From positions 1 to 46,917 of the forward strand of contig VGZD01000015.1 in the NCBI GenBank assembly GCA_016872715.1: DNA of 46,917 nt, in the 5' to 3' direction. Each line of letters starts with the position of its first letter. The first letter of the stretch is position 1. Origin of the DNA: Planctomycetota bacterium (GTDB lineage Bacteria; Planctomycetota; UBA1135; GCA-002686595). Of this stretch, positions 7,492 through 16,519 are shown in pieces. The notes under the pieces are model-generated. The model searched no databases. It worked only from the letters and a program-made list of their open reading frames with translations, and was not told the origin of the DNA. The position numbers were made by a program, and so were the translations under genes.

Positions 7492-9171
7492 ATGACGACC
7501 ACGACCCAGGCCCCGCAAGCCGACTTCAAGGCCGAGCTCGAGCAGCTCTTCGGACTGAAGAGCGTCTCCTATAAGTACAACCTGTCGAAGGACGAGCTGT
7601 TCCACGAGGCGATCGCGAACGACCGTGGTCGCGTGAAGAAGGACGGCCCGAGCAACGCGCAGAAGGCCTTCGCGACCAAGCTCGGGCTCAAGGGGCCGCT
7701 GGTCTACTACACCGACCCCGACTGCACCGGTCGTCGCGTCAAGGACACCTACGCCGTGTGCTGGCCCGAAGTGGCCGACGAGATCTGGTGGAAGGACGAC
7801 GTTCAGCGCTACGACCCGACCAAGTACGAGGCTCTGCTCAAGCGCGTGGTCGCGCACCTCAACGAGAAGAAGGCGAACCTGTACGTCAAGGACGTCTTCA
7901 TGGGCGCGGACCCCGAGTTCGCGGTGCCCTACCGTTTCGTCGGTGAGTACGCGACGCACGCGATGTTCGCCCACAACATGTTTCCCAAGGACCTGCCCGG
8001 CGTGAAGGACGTCGCGGCGCGGCGTTGGACGATGCTGAACGCGCCGTCCTTCGTCTGCCTGCCCGAGCGTGACGGCTGCCGCGCGGAGTGCGCGGTCATC
8101 ATCGACATCAAGAATCGCATCTGCCTCGTCGCCGGTCGCATGGACTACTGCGGCGTGGTGAAGAAGACGATCTTCACGGTCGGCAACTACCTGCTGCCCA
8201 AGCAGGGGCGCCTCTCGATGCACTGCTCGGCCAACGTCGGCCCGCGCGGCGACGGCGCGATCCTGTTCGGGCTCTCGGGCACGGGCAAGACGACGCTCTC
8301 GGCCGATCCCGACCGCCGCCTGATCGGCGACGACGAGACGATCTGGAGCGACAACGGCCTGTGCAACCTCGAGGACGGCTGCTACGCCAAGCTGATCGAC
8401 CTCAGCAAGGAAGCCGAGCCCGTGATCGCCGCCGCGCTCTCCAAGCCGGGCACGATCATCGAGAACGTCCCGCCGCTGCCGGGCAAGACGATGGCCGAGT
8501 GCGATCCGCAGGAACTCGACCTCACCGACAAGTCGATCACCGAGAACACGCGCTTCAGCTACCCGCTGTCAGCGAATCCCAACGTGATGACGGGCTCGCG
8601 CGGCCCGCACCCCGAGACGATCGTGCTGCTCACGGCCGACGCCTTCGGCGTGCTGCCGCCCTTGGCGATCCTCGACGCGGAGCAGGTCATGTACCACTTC
8701 GTGTCGGGCTTCACCGCCAAGCTCGCCGGCACCGAGATGGGCGTGACGGAGCCCAAGGCGGCCTTCTCGGCCTGCTTCGGGGCGCCGTTCATGAGCCACA
8801 AGCCGCCGGTGTACGCCAAGCTGCTCGCGGCGAAGATGAGCAAGCACAAGGCGCGCTGCATCCTGCTCAACACGGGCTGGAGCGGCGGTCCCTTCGGCGT
8901 GGGCAAGCGCATGTCGATCCAGCACACCCGCGCGCTGCTGAACGCGGCGCTCGCGGGTCAGCTCGACGGCGTGCCGACCGAGCAGCACCCGGTGTTCAAC
9001 CTCAAGATGCCCAAGTCCTGCCCGGGCGTCCCCGCCGAGGTCCTGAACCCGCGCAACACGTGGTCCGACAAGGCCGCCTACGACGCGGCCGCCGCCAAGC
9101 TGCGCGACATGTTCCGCAAGAACTTCGACGACAAGGGCTTCGCCGCCCTCGGCATCAAGCCCGCGATGTAG
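7492..9171 (+). CDS. pckA: Phosphoenolpyruvate carboxykinase (ATP type)
   Basis: 559 residues. It converts oxaloacetate plus ATP to PEP, CO2 and ADP, the first committed step of gluconeogenesis, in the cytoplasm. The kinase-type P-loop GLSGTGKTT (260-268), the metal site LIGDDE (277-282), NLEDGCYAK, the ENTRFSYP block and the C-terminal NTGWSGGPFGVGKRMSI block are all typical of the ATP-dependent family and not of the GTP enzyme. Upstream, SMHCSANVG corresponds to the usual metal- and substrate-binding region. It is slightly longer than the ~530-540 residues usual for the family, because of an N-terminal extension. I took the ATG at 7492, since sequence upstream of it in the open frame has no family similarity. 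Monocistronic, to judge by its spacing. Confidence 0.95.
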   Translation: MTTTTQAPQADFKAELEQLFGLKSVSYKYNLSKDELFHEAIANDRGRVKKDGPSNAQKAFATKLGLKGPLVYYTDPDCTGRRVKDTYAVCWPEVADEIWWKDDVQRYDPTKYEALLKRVVAHLNEKKANLYVKDVFMGADPEFAVPYRFVGEYATHAMFAHNMFPKDLPGVKDVAARRWTMLNAPSFVCLPERDGCRAECAVIIDIKNRICLVAGRMDYCGVVKKTIFTVGNYLLPKQGRLSMHCSANVGPRGDGAILFGLSGTGKTTLSADPDRRLIGDDETIWSDNGLCNLEDGCYAKLIDLSKEAEPVIAAALSKPGTIIENVPPLPGKTMAECDPQELDLTDKSITENTRFSYPLSANPNVMTGSRGPHPETIVLLTADAFGVLPPLAILDAEQVMYHFVSGFTAKLAGTEMGVTEPKAAFSACFGAPFMSHKPPVYAKLLAAKMSKHKARCILLNTGWSGGPFGVGKRMSIQHTRALLNAALAGQLDGVPTEQHPVFNLKMPKSCPGVPAEVLNPRNTWSDKAAYDAAAAKLRDMFRKNFDDKGFAALGIKPAM

Positions 9172-9354
9172 GCGCGCGCCGCGGCATCGCGCGCGCGGGC
9201 TGCGATCGAATCTGCGCGAGCCACGAGCTCGCGCAGACCATTTCTGGGCGCGCTCTCGCGCGCGCCGTGCGTCGGTCCGAGCTCGGATCAGGCGCGAGGG
9301 CCCTGTGCGGGCTCCACGGCATCTTCGGCCGCGCTTGAGTTACGCTCAGAGCGA

Positions 9355-12168
9355 ATGTGCGGCGCTCGAATCGCGGCGGCGGCAGCGGGGCTGGCGCTAT
9401 GCGTCGGTGCTTCCCGCGCGGCGGCGCAGGAGCGCGCGGCGCCTTCGTGGTCGCGCGAGGTGGCGCCGATCCTCGCGGCGCGCTGCTTCGTGTGCCATGG
9501 GCCCGATCCGGAGTCTCGCAAGGCGGGGCTGCGACTCGACCGGCGCGAGGATGCGCTGCGCGCGGAGGAGGGGCTCGACCCGGCCGTGGCGCCCGGCGAT
9601 CCCGAGCGCAGCGCGCTCATGCAGCGCGTGCTGAGCGACGATCCGCAGGAGCGCATGCCGCCCTCGAAGGGGCACGAGCCGCTCTCGGCGGGCGAGATCG
9701 ACGTGCTGCGGCGCTGGATCGCGGCGGGAGCCGTCTACGAGCGTCACTGGTCGTGGACGAAACTCGAGGAAGTCGCGTTGCCGCCGTCCGTGGGCTGGGC
9801 GTGGCGCGCGAGCGACCGCTTCGTCGAGGCTTCGCTGGCGAGCGAGGGGATCGAACCGGCGGGCGACTGCGAGGGCGTGACTTGGCTGCGGCGCGCGAGC
9901 TTCGCGCTGCGCGGGCTGCCGCCGCGCGAAGAGTGGCTCGCTCGCATTCTCGAGCGCGATGACGCACAGACGCGCGAGCGAACCGTCGACGAGATGCTCG
10001 CGGATCGAGCGTATGCCGAACACTGGGCCCGCCATTGGCTCGACGTGATGCGCTACGCGGAGACGCGCGGCCACGAGTTCGACTACGCGATCCGCGAGGC
10101 GTGGCGCTGGCGCGACTGGGTGGTGCGCGCTCTGCGAGAGGACTTGCCCTACGAGCGCTTCGTGATGGAGCAGGTGGCGGGCGACTTGCTCGCGCCGCGC
10201 ATCGATCCGGCCACGGGCTGCGACGAAGCGCAGGTCGCGACGGGCTGGTGGTGGTTGATGCAGGCTTCGCACGCGCCGGTCGACGCGCGGCTCGACGAGG
10301 CGGAGCGCATCGACAACCAGATCGACGTGCTCGGCAAGGCGTTCCTCGGGACCACGGTGTCCTGCGCGCGCTGCCACGATCACAAGTTCGACGACGTCTC
10401 GCAGCGCGACTACACGGCGCTGTTCGGCGTCGCGCGCTCGACGCGGCGCGTGTACGCATGGCAGGACGCCTACGCTCTGGCGGCGGCGGCGCTCGCCGAG
10501 GCCGGAACTGTGCGCGAGGGGCTCCGTGCCGCGCTCGGGCCGAGCGAGGAAATGCGCGCGAGTGCGAGCGGCGCTCCGCCGAACGCGCTCTGGCGCTTCG
10601 ATGGCGAGGGCTTCGAAGGCTGGCGCGCGAGTGGAGGAGCGTTTGGAGCGCGCCCCATTGCCGCGGGCGAGCTGCTCGCCGTCGACGGCGCCGGTGTCAC
10701 GCGCGTGGAAGTGTCGGCGGCGAGTTCGCGCGCCCTGTTGACGCGCGCTCGCGGCGCGCTGCGCTCGCCGACGTTCACGATCGAGAGCGGCGACCTGTGG
10801 CTGCGCGTGCGCGGCGCGGGGGCGTACATCCGCGCCCATGTCGACGGCTATTTCATGCGCGAGGAGATCGAGCTGCTCTTCGAGTCGCACAAGCAGGAGC
10901 TCGATCACGCCCTCGAGTGGCGCACGCGTCACATCGACGTCTCGCGCTACGTCGGGGAGGAGTGTTGGCTGGAGGTCGTCGACCCCGGCGACGGTTTCGC
11001 GGAGCTCGCGTGGGTCGCGAGCGGGTCGCTCGACGAGGCGTGGAAGGGCGCGGCGAGTGTGAACGAGGTGGCGCGCGCGGAGCCCGCCGAGGACTCGACG
11101 CGAGCCGCCCTCGCGCGCCTGACCGAGCTCGCGAGCACCTTCCCGCCGCAGCCCGTCGTCCTCGCCTGCGAGGATGGGAGTGGGCGGGACGCGCCGCTGT
11201 ACGCGCGCGGGCGGCCCGCCGCGGCGCTCGAGCGCGTGCCGCGCGGCGAGCCGCAGGAATTGGGCAAGTTGCGGCGCGAGTACGCTGGGCGCGCGGCCGT
11301 CGAGGCCCAGGCTGTGTCAGCGTCGCGGCGTTTGGAACTCGCGCAGGAGCTCGTCGATCCGGCCCATCCGCTCACTTGGCGCGTGGCTGCCAATCGAGTG
11401 TGGCAGCACGTGATGGGCGCGGGGCTGGTCGCCACGCCCGACGACTTCGGCGTGCTCGGCTCGCCGCCGACGCATCCGCAACTGCTCGATTGGCTCGCAT
11501 GTCGACTGCGGGAGCATCGCTCGTTCAAGCTGCTCGCGAAGGAACTCGTGCTCTCGCGCACGTTCGCGCAGCGCAACGCCCCTGCGAGCGCGCAGGCGGC
11601 GGAACTCGACCCGCTGGGGGCGCGGCTCTCGCGTCGGCCCGTGCGTCGGCTCTCGGCGGAATCCGTGCGCGATTCCCTGTTGGCGGCCGCGGGTCGGCTC
11701 GTCGAGCGCGACGGCGGCCCGAGCGTCGCCGCGCGCCTGACCGACTTCATGCAAGGCCGCGGTCGGCCCGAGTCGAGCGGTCCGCAAGATGGCGCGCTCG
11801 TGCGGAGCCTGTACCTCGAAGTGCGCCGCAATTTCCCCGATCCATTGCTCAGCGCGTTCGACCTGCCGACGCCGAGCTCGCCGCGCGGCGCGCGCAGCGT
11901 GTCGAATGTCCCAGCGCAGCGGCTGGCGCTGATGAACGATCCGTTCGTGCGCGAGCTGGCGGGCGACTTCGCGGCGTGGATCGCACGGTTGGATGGAGCC
12001 GTGCAGGCGCGCGCAGCGCAGGCGATGCGGCGACTTTGGTCGCGACCAGCGACGGCCGCGGAGCTCGCGCTCGCCAGCGAGTTTCTGGGCCAGAGCCCGG
12101 ACGCCGAAACATGGCACGACTGGGCCCACGCGCTGTTCCTCGCGCAGGAGACGATCTACCTGCCATGA
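9355..12168 (+). CDS. Planctomycete cytochrome c (PSD1) / DUF1549 / DUF1553 protein
   Basis: 937 residues with a signal peptide (~1-25). The PSD1 cytochrome domain has a haem-binding CFVCH at 44-48, followed by the family pattern KAGLRLDRREDAL and ERMPPSKG. DUF1549 covers about 150-360 and holds a second CxxCH (SCARCHDHKFDD, near 337-345). A variable middle region of beta type follows, then DUF1553 (~640-900: HPLTWRVANR-like, FGVLGSPPTHP, RRLSAES). This architecture is a hallmark of Planctomycetota and is thought to act in the periplasm, often with carbohydrate or sulfatase systems; its biochemistry is largely unknown. Its stop overlaps the start of the DUF1501 gene (ATGA), so the two are translationally coupled. 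The ATG at 9355 gives the signal peptide. Confidence 0.9.
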   Translation: MCGARIAAAAAGLALCVGASRAAAQERAAPSWSREVAPILAARCFVCHGPDPESRKAGLRLDRREDALRAEEGLDPAVAPGDPERSALMQRVLSDDPQERMPPSKGHEPLSAGEIDVLRRWIAAGAVYERHWSWTKLEEVALPPSVGWAWRASDRFVEASLASEGIEPAGDCEGVTWLRRASFALRGLPPREEWLARILERDDAQTRERTVDEMLADRAYAEHWARHWLDVMRYAETRGHEFDYAIREAWRWRDWVVRALREDLPYERFVMEQVAGDLLAPRIDPATGCDEAQVATGWWWLMQASHAPVDARLDEAERIDNQIDVLGKAFLGTTVSCARCHDHKFDDVSQRDYTALFGVARSTRRVYAWQDAYALAAAALAEAGTVREGLRAALGPSEEMRASASGAPPNALWRFDGEGFEGWRASGGAFGARPIAAGELLAVDGAGVTRVEVSAASSRALLTRARGALRSPTFTIESGDLWLRVRGAGAYIRAHVDGYFMREEIELLFESHKQELDHALEWRTRHIDVSRYVGEECWLEVVDPGDGFAELAWVASGSLDEAWKGAASVNEVARAEPAEDSTRAALARLTELASTFPPQPVVLACEDGSGRDAPLYARGRPAAALERVPRGEPQELGKLRREYAGRAAVEAQAVSASRRLELAQELVDPAHPLTWRVAANRVWQHVMGAGLVATPDDFGVLGSPPTHPQLLDWLACRLREHRSFKLLAKELVLSRTFAQRNAPASAQAAELDPLGARLSRRPVRRLSAESVRDSLLAAAGRLVERDGGPSVAARLTDFMQGRGRPESSGPQDGALVRSLYLEVRRNFPDPLLSAFDLPTPSSPRGARSVSNVPAQRLALMNDPFVRELAGDFAAWIARLDGAVQARAAQAMRRLWSRPATAAELALASEFLGQSPDAETWHDWAHALFLAQETIYLP

Positions 12169-13565
12169 ATCCCGAGCCCTGCACGGATCGACGCCAGCTC
12201 TTGCAGCTCGCGGCTTGCGGCTTCGGCGCGGCAGCGTTTTCCGCGCTCGCGCACGCGCGCTCCTCGCGCGAAGAGTCCGCCGCGCGCTCTGACGGACGCC
12301 ACCACGCCCCCAAGGCGCGCTCGTGCATCTTTCTGTACATGGACGGCGGTCCCGGCCAGATGGACACGTTCGACCCCAAGCCCGAGCTGCGGCGCTGGAA
12401 CGGACAGCCGTTTCCCTCGCGCATGGAGGCGACGCAGTTCAACAACAACGGCACGACGCTCGCGTCGCCGTGGGAGTTCGCGCGCCACGGGAGCAGCGGG
12501 CTCGAGATCAGCGCGCTGTTTCCGCATTTGGCGACGCACGCGGATCGACTGTGCGTCGTGCGCTCGATGACGAGCCCATTCAACGAGCACACCAACGCCA
12601 ATTACTTCCTTCACACGGGCGTCGGCCTCGCTGGAAGGCCGAGCATGGGCGCTTGGGTGCGCCACGGGCTCGGCGACGTGTCGAGCAACTTGCCGGGTTT
12701 CGTCGCGATCGACGGCGGCCTCATCCCGCCCGGCGGACTCGAGTGCTTTGGCGCGGGCTTTCTCCCGGCGCGCAATCAGGCCACGCTCCTCAAACCGCGC
12801 GGCTCGGGCGTCTCGTTCGTCGAGCCGATCGTCGCCGTGGAACGGCAGCGTCGCATGCTCGAGCTCGCGCGCGCGCACGACCGAGCGCTGCTCGAGCGCT
12901 CGGCATCCGATGCCGCCGTGGCGGCGGCGATCGACAACGCGGAACAGGCCTTCCGCATGCAGGCTGCCGTGCCGGAGCTCGTGCGGCTCGACGACGAGCC
13001 ACAGGCCGTGCGGCGGGCCTATGGCTGCGAAGACGAGTACGAGCCCACGCGCACGTATGCGCGCCAATGCCTGCTCGCGCGGCGACTCGTCGAGCGCGGC
13101 GTGCCGTTCATCGAGCTCACGATGGTGCCGGTCGGACACGATCGCTGGGATCAGCACTCCGATCTGGAGGTCGGGCATCGCGACAACGCGCGCGCGGTCG
13201 ACCGCCCGATCGCGGCGTTGCTCGAAGACCTGCACGGCCGCGGCCTGCTCGACACGACGCTGGTGGTCTTCGCCGGCGAGTTCGGGCGCACGCCCTTCGC
13301 CCAGGGCTCCAACGGGCGCGACCACAACCCGCACGGCTTCAGCGTGTGGCTCGCCGGCGGTGGCGTGAAGGGCGGGCACGTGCACGGCGCAACGGACGAG
13401 TTCGGCTACAAGGTCGTCGACGGGAAGTGCGAGCTGCACGACCTCCACGCGACCATGCTGCACCTGATGGGCTGGGACCATCGGCGCCTGACCTTGCGCT
13501 TCGGTGGCCGCGACATGCGGCTCACCGATGTCCACGGCCGCGTCGTGCGCGACTGGCTGGCGTGA
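12165..13565 (+). CDS. DUF1501 family exported protein
   Basis: 466 residues. The N-terminus has a twin-arginine-like signal (DRRQLLQLAACGFGAAAF), consistent with Tat export of a folded protein. DUF1501 belongs to the alkaline-phosphatase/sulfatase-like fold; visible family blocks are FLYMDGGPGQMDTFDPKP, HTNANYFLHTG, GFVAIDG, ELTMVPVGHDRWDQHSD and VVFAGEFGRTP. It starts inside the stop of the PSD1 protein gene with a 4-nt overlap, the standard planctomycete gene pair, which implies joint function in the periplasm. Catalytic activity has not been established for the family, so I name it by domain only. Confidence 0.9.
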   Translation: MNPEPCTDRRQLLQLAACGFGAAAFSALAHARSSREESAARSDGRHHAPKARSCIFLYMDGGPGQMDTFDPKPELRRWNGQPFPSRMEATQFNNNGTTLASPWEFARHGSSGLEISALFPHLATHADRLCVVRSMTSPFNEHTNANYFLHTGVGLAGRPSMGAWVRHGLGDVSSNLPGFVAIDGGLIPPGGLECFGAGFLPARNQATLLKPRGSGVSFVEPIVAVERQRRMLELARAHDRALLERSASDAAVAAAIDNAEQAFRMQAAVPELVRLDDEPQAVRRAYGCEDEYEPTRTYARQCLLARRLVERGVPFIELTMVPVGHDRWDQHSDLEVGHRDNARAVDRPIAALLEDLHGRGLLDTTLVVFAGEFGRTPFAQGSNGRDHNPHGFSVWLAGGGVKGGHVHGATDEFGYKVVDGKCELHDLHATMLHLMGWDHRRLTLRFGGRDMRLTDVHGRVVRDWLA

Positions 13566-13570
13566 TGTCG

Positions 13571-13630
13571 CGCGGGGATGTCCGCGGGGACGAGCGCGGG
13601 GACGAGCGCGGGGACGAGCGCGGGGAATGG
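13571..13630 (+). repeat. 12-bp tandem repeat, five units
   Basis: Three perfect units of CGCGGGGACGAG start at 13583, 13595 and 13607, with diverged units on either side (13571 and 13619). They fill the space between the convergent DUF1501 and carboxypeptidase genes. Confidence 0.8.
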
Positions 13631-13641
13631 CGTCGAGAACG

Positions 13642-14562
13642 CTACGCGCGCAGCGCGAACTCGAGTCCCGCGCGAACGGCCGCGGCTTGCGCTTCGTTGC
13701 ACTGCTCGGGCGTGGCGCGCGGGCTGTCGGGATAGACCTCGGTCGTGGTCGTGAAGCGCGCGCCGGTGAGGCTCGCGCACAGGCCGAGCGGCCGCACGTC
13801 GTAGTGGATCACGCCGCGGTCTTGGAGCGGTTCGCCGATGATCTGGCCTTGGGCGTCGGGCTCGGCGATGTGCGTCACCTTCGCGACGGCGTCGATGATC
13901 GCGCGCTGGAAGAGGGGTTGTTGGTTGGCGCTGTCGTCGACCACGTAGAAGCCGTCGGGAATCACGCCCGGCTCGAAGGGCTTGCCGTCGCGAGCCGCGA
14001 GCGCGGGACGGAACTCGCTCTCGTCGGTGTCGGTCGTCTCGTGCAGGTCGAGGTGCGCGAGGAAGCGCCCGCGGAACGGCGCGATGAAGTCGACGAGCAG
14101 GCGCGACTCGCGCGCGCGGCCGTGGGGTCCGAAGGAGCGGTTGGGATCGATGGCGTCCGCATTCCAACGCTGGATGCGCTCGTAGGCCCAAGGGCTCACA
14201 CACGGGGCGATGAGCACGTTCACGCGCCCTTGGAAGGCCGCGGCATCGCGCCGGGCAAACAGCAGCGCGCCGTGAACCCCGCTGGTTTCATAGCCGTGGA
14301 CTCCGCCGGTGACGAGCGCGATCGGCAGCGCGTCGTTCCAGCTTCGGCTCTGGAGCGCGAAGAGCGGAAACTCGCCGTCGGTTCCGCAGTCGAGCGAGCC
14401 GTAGCGCCGGAGCTCGAAGCTCCGCTCGAGTCCGCGGATCTCCGCCACCACGTCGCCGTAGTCGCGGCGTTTGCTCACCGACTTTCGCCAGCGCGCTGTT
14501 TCGGTCGCGCCCCACGCAGTTCCCCCTGTCCCGATCGGATACGGCCAGTTGCTCGCGTTCAT
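13642..14562 (-). CDS. M14-family zinc carboxypeptidase
   Basis: 306 residues. The zinc site of the M14 fold is visible as HGYE (H89, E92) with a distal histidine in HLDLHE (H174). DPNRSFG (139-145) fits the substrate-carboxylate region of the family, and TTTTEVYP near the C-terminus supplies the general-base glutamate. There is no signal peptide, so it is probably a cytoplasmic peptidase acting on short or modified peptides. The succinylglutamate desuccinylase/aspartoacylase branch has a related fold, but the Glu near the C-terminus favours a carboxypeptidase. Substrate unknown. It converges on DUF1501 across a tandem repeat and is followed upstream by the transporter at 14591-15829 on the same strand. 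Confidence 0.8.
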   Translation of the reverse strand: MNASNWPYPIGTGGTAWGATETARWRKSVSKRRDYGDVVAEIRGLERSFELRRYGSLDCGTDGEFPLFALQSRSWNDALPIALVTGGVHGYETSGVHGALLFARRDAAAFQGRVNVLIAPCVSPWAYERIQRWNADAIDPNRSFGPHGRARESRLLVDFIAPFRGRFLAHLDLHETTDTDESEFRPALAARDGKPFEPGVIPDGFYVVDDSANQQPLFQRAIIDAVAKVTHIAEPDAQGQIIGEPLQDRGVIHYDVRPLGLCASLTGARFTTTTEVYPDSPRATPEQCNEAQAAAVRAGLEFALRA

Positions 14563-14590
14563 CGGCGCATTGTGGCATGCGCGCGGTGGT

Positions 14591-15829
14591 TCACTCCACG
14601 CGGGCGCGCGCCAGCGCGAGCAGGGCGAGGGTGGCGATGCTCGCGAGTGCGATCCCGACCGAGACCGGACCGTAGCGCTCGGCCAACCAGAACATCGCGA
14701 AGGGCCCGAGTCCGCCGATCAGCGCGAACGCGCCGTCGTAGCCGAGCGCGAGGCCGCTGGCGCGCACCTCGGGCGAGAACAGGCGCGGCAGCAGCGCGAG
14801 GTAGGCGCCGATGAACAGCCCGCCGATTCCACCGAGCAGCGCGAGCGTGAGCGCGCCGTGGGTCGGGAACCACAGGTACAGGGGCACGGCGGCGAGGGCG
14901 AGCAGCGCGAGCAGGATGCGACAGACGCGCGCCGCGCCCACTCGATCGGCGATCCAACCGGCACACGGGAACAGCACGGATCCGAGCGCCGCACACAGGA
15001 GCGCGATGCGTTCCGCGGCTGCGAGCGTGATGCCGCCATGCCTGTGCAGGAAGGTCGGCAGGGCGAGATAGAGCGTCGCGACGACCCACGCATGCACCGC
15101 GCACAGGGCCGCGGCTCGCAGCGCGTTCGCGGGTTCGGTGCGCAGCAGGGTTCGCAGCGGGACACGCTCGACGCCGCGCACTCGCAGGCGCTCGAACTCG
15201 GCGGTCTCTCCGACCTGTCGGCGCACGAACCAGGCCGTCGCTCCGACGCTGCTTCCGAGCACGAAGGCCAAACGCCAACCCCAAGCGAAGGCGGCGGCCT
15301 CGCCGAGCGCGAGCGTGATGGCGGCGGCGACGAGCTGGCCGAGCAGCATGCCGGAGTTCACGCCCGCCATCAGGGTCGCCGTCGCAACGCCGCTGCGCCG
15401 CTCGCCCGCGTGCTCCGCGAGCCAACACAGCGACGCGGGCAATTCACCTCCGAGCGTCATGCCTTGCAGCAGGCGCAGCAGCACGAGCAGCACGGGAGCG
15501 GCGGCGCCGAGCGTGGCGTAGCCCGGCAGCAGCGCGATCGCGAGCGTCGCCCCGGCCATGCCGAGCACCGTGTGCGAAAATACGTAGGCTCGCCCGCGGC
15601 GATCGGCGACGTGCGCCCACAGCAGACCGCCGACGGGGCGCGCGAGGTAGCCGACGGCGAAGACGAGGAACGCTTCGAGCGTCTGCGCGGCTTCTCCGGC
15701 CTCGGGCGGAAAGAACGCTGCGCCGATTTGCGGCGCAAAGACCGCGAAGATCACGAAGTCGTAGAACTCGAACACTCCGCCGAGGGCGGAGATGAGCGTG
15801 GTGCGCAGGAGCGAACGATCGGGCGCCAT
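14591..15829 (-). CDS. MFS transporter, metabolite:H+ symporter (MHS) type
   Basis: 412 residues and about 12 hydrophobic segments. The N-terminal GVFEFYDFVIFAVFAPQIG is the signature of the MHS family (ProP, KgtP and ShiA relatives). The loop motif RPVGGLLWAHVADRRGR (about residues 62-78) is the MFS motif A between helices 2 and 3, and LRLLQGMTLGGELPAS (about 117-132) is another family block. It is likely an inner-membrane proton symporter for an organic acid, sugar acid or osmolyte; the substrate is not readable. I start at the ATG at 15829, because the open frame before it is basic, low-complexity and not membrane-like. It shares its strand with the M14 peptidase gene, 28 bases from that gene's start, and may be co-expressed. 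Confidence 0.85.
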   Translation of the reverse strand: MAPDRSLLRTTLISALGGVFEFYDFVIFAVFAPQIGAAFFPPEAGEAAQTLEAFLVFAVGYLARPVGGLLWAHVADRRGRAYVFSHTVLGMAGATLAIALLPGYATLGAAAPVLLVLLRLLQGMTLGGELPASLCWLAEHAGERRSGVATATLMAGVNSGMLLGQLVAAAITLALGEAAAFAWGWRLAFVLGSSVGATAWFVRRQVGETAEFERLRVRGVERVPLRTLLRTEPANALRAAALCAVHAWVVATLYLALPTFLHRHGGITLAAAERIALLCAALGSVLFPCAGWIADRVGAARVCRILLALLALAAVPLYLWFPTHGALTLALLGGIGGLFIGAYLALLPRLFSPEVRASGLALGYDGAFALIGGLGPFAMFWLAERYGPVSVGIALASIATLALLALARARVE

Positions 15830-15918
15830 CGGGTGGGTCGAAGTTAGCTTCGCTCTACGCCGGGATCGCTCGATGGTGGCGCGGGCTTTCGCGGCGTATG
15901 CTGCTATCCTCCGCGCCA

Positions 15919-16299
15919 ATGGCCGACCCCAAGACACACTACATGGCAGGGCTGAAGCTCTTTGGGCAGCAGAAGTTCGAGGAGGCGATCGCGGAGTACC
16001 GGCTCGCGCTCGAGCCGAATCCGGACTGGGCCGAGGTGCTGCACGCGCTGGCGACCGCTCAGTCGAAGCTCGGCCGACAGGATGAGGCGATCGCAACGGT
16101 GAACCGCGTGATCGAGCTCACCCCACAGGACCCGTTCGTCTTCACGAGCCTGTCCATTTTCCTGCAGCGTGCCGGCAAGATCGCGGACGCGGAAACCGCG
16201 GCGGCAAGGGCGCGCATGCTGGCCTGGAAGGAAGAGCTCAAGAAGAACCCCAACGCTCCTCCACCGACGCCGCCGGGGCCCATGAACGTCGTGCAGTGA
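15919..16299 (+). CDS. Small TPR-repeat protein
   Basis: 126 residues, mostly two to three tetratricopeptide repeats: AGLKLFGQQKFEEAIAEYRLALEPNPDW (spread over residues ~10-37), then HALATAQSKLGRQDEAIATV, and a third unit containing FLQRAGKIADAE. The C-terminus is a Pro-rich tail (PPPTPPGP). TPR domains mediate protein binding; no partner can be inferred. There is no signal peptide. It is divergent from the transporter, and the start at 15919 sits immediately before the first repeat. Confidence 0.8.
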   Translation: MADPKTHYMAGLKLFGQQKFEEAIAEYRLALEPNPDWAEVLHALATAQSKLGRQDEAIATVNRVIELTPQDPFVFTSLSIFLQRAGKIADAETAAARARMLAWKEELKKNPNAPPPTPPGPMNVVQ

Positions 16300-16519
16300 C
16301 GGGTTTCCGTCCTGAAAACCTACGCTCGCGCGGCGGCGCGGCGTAGATCGAACTACGCACTTGGGACCGCCCGGTTGGTGCATTGGGCGGATATCCGCGC
16401 CGCGCGGCTCGATTCACGATGGGATCTTTCGTGCACCCATCGTGACGCTCGATCTTCCGCCCATCGACCCTCGCACCGCTCGGAACTGCCCCAGCTGCTC
16501 CCCCAATGGCGCGGAGCCG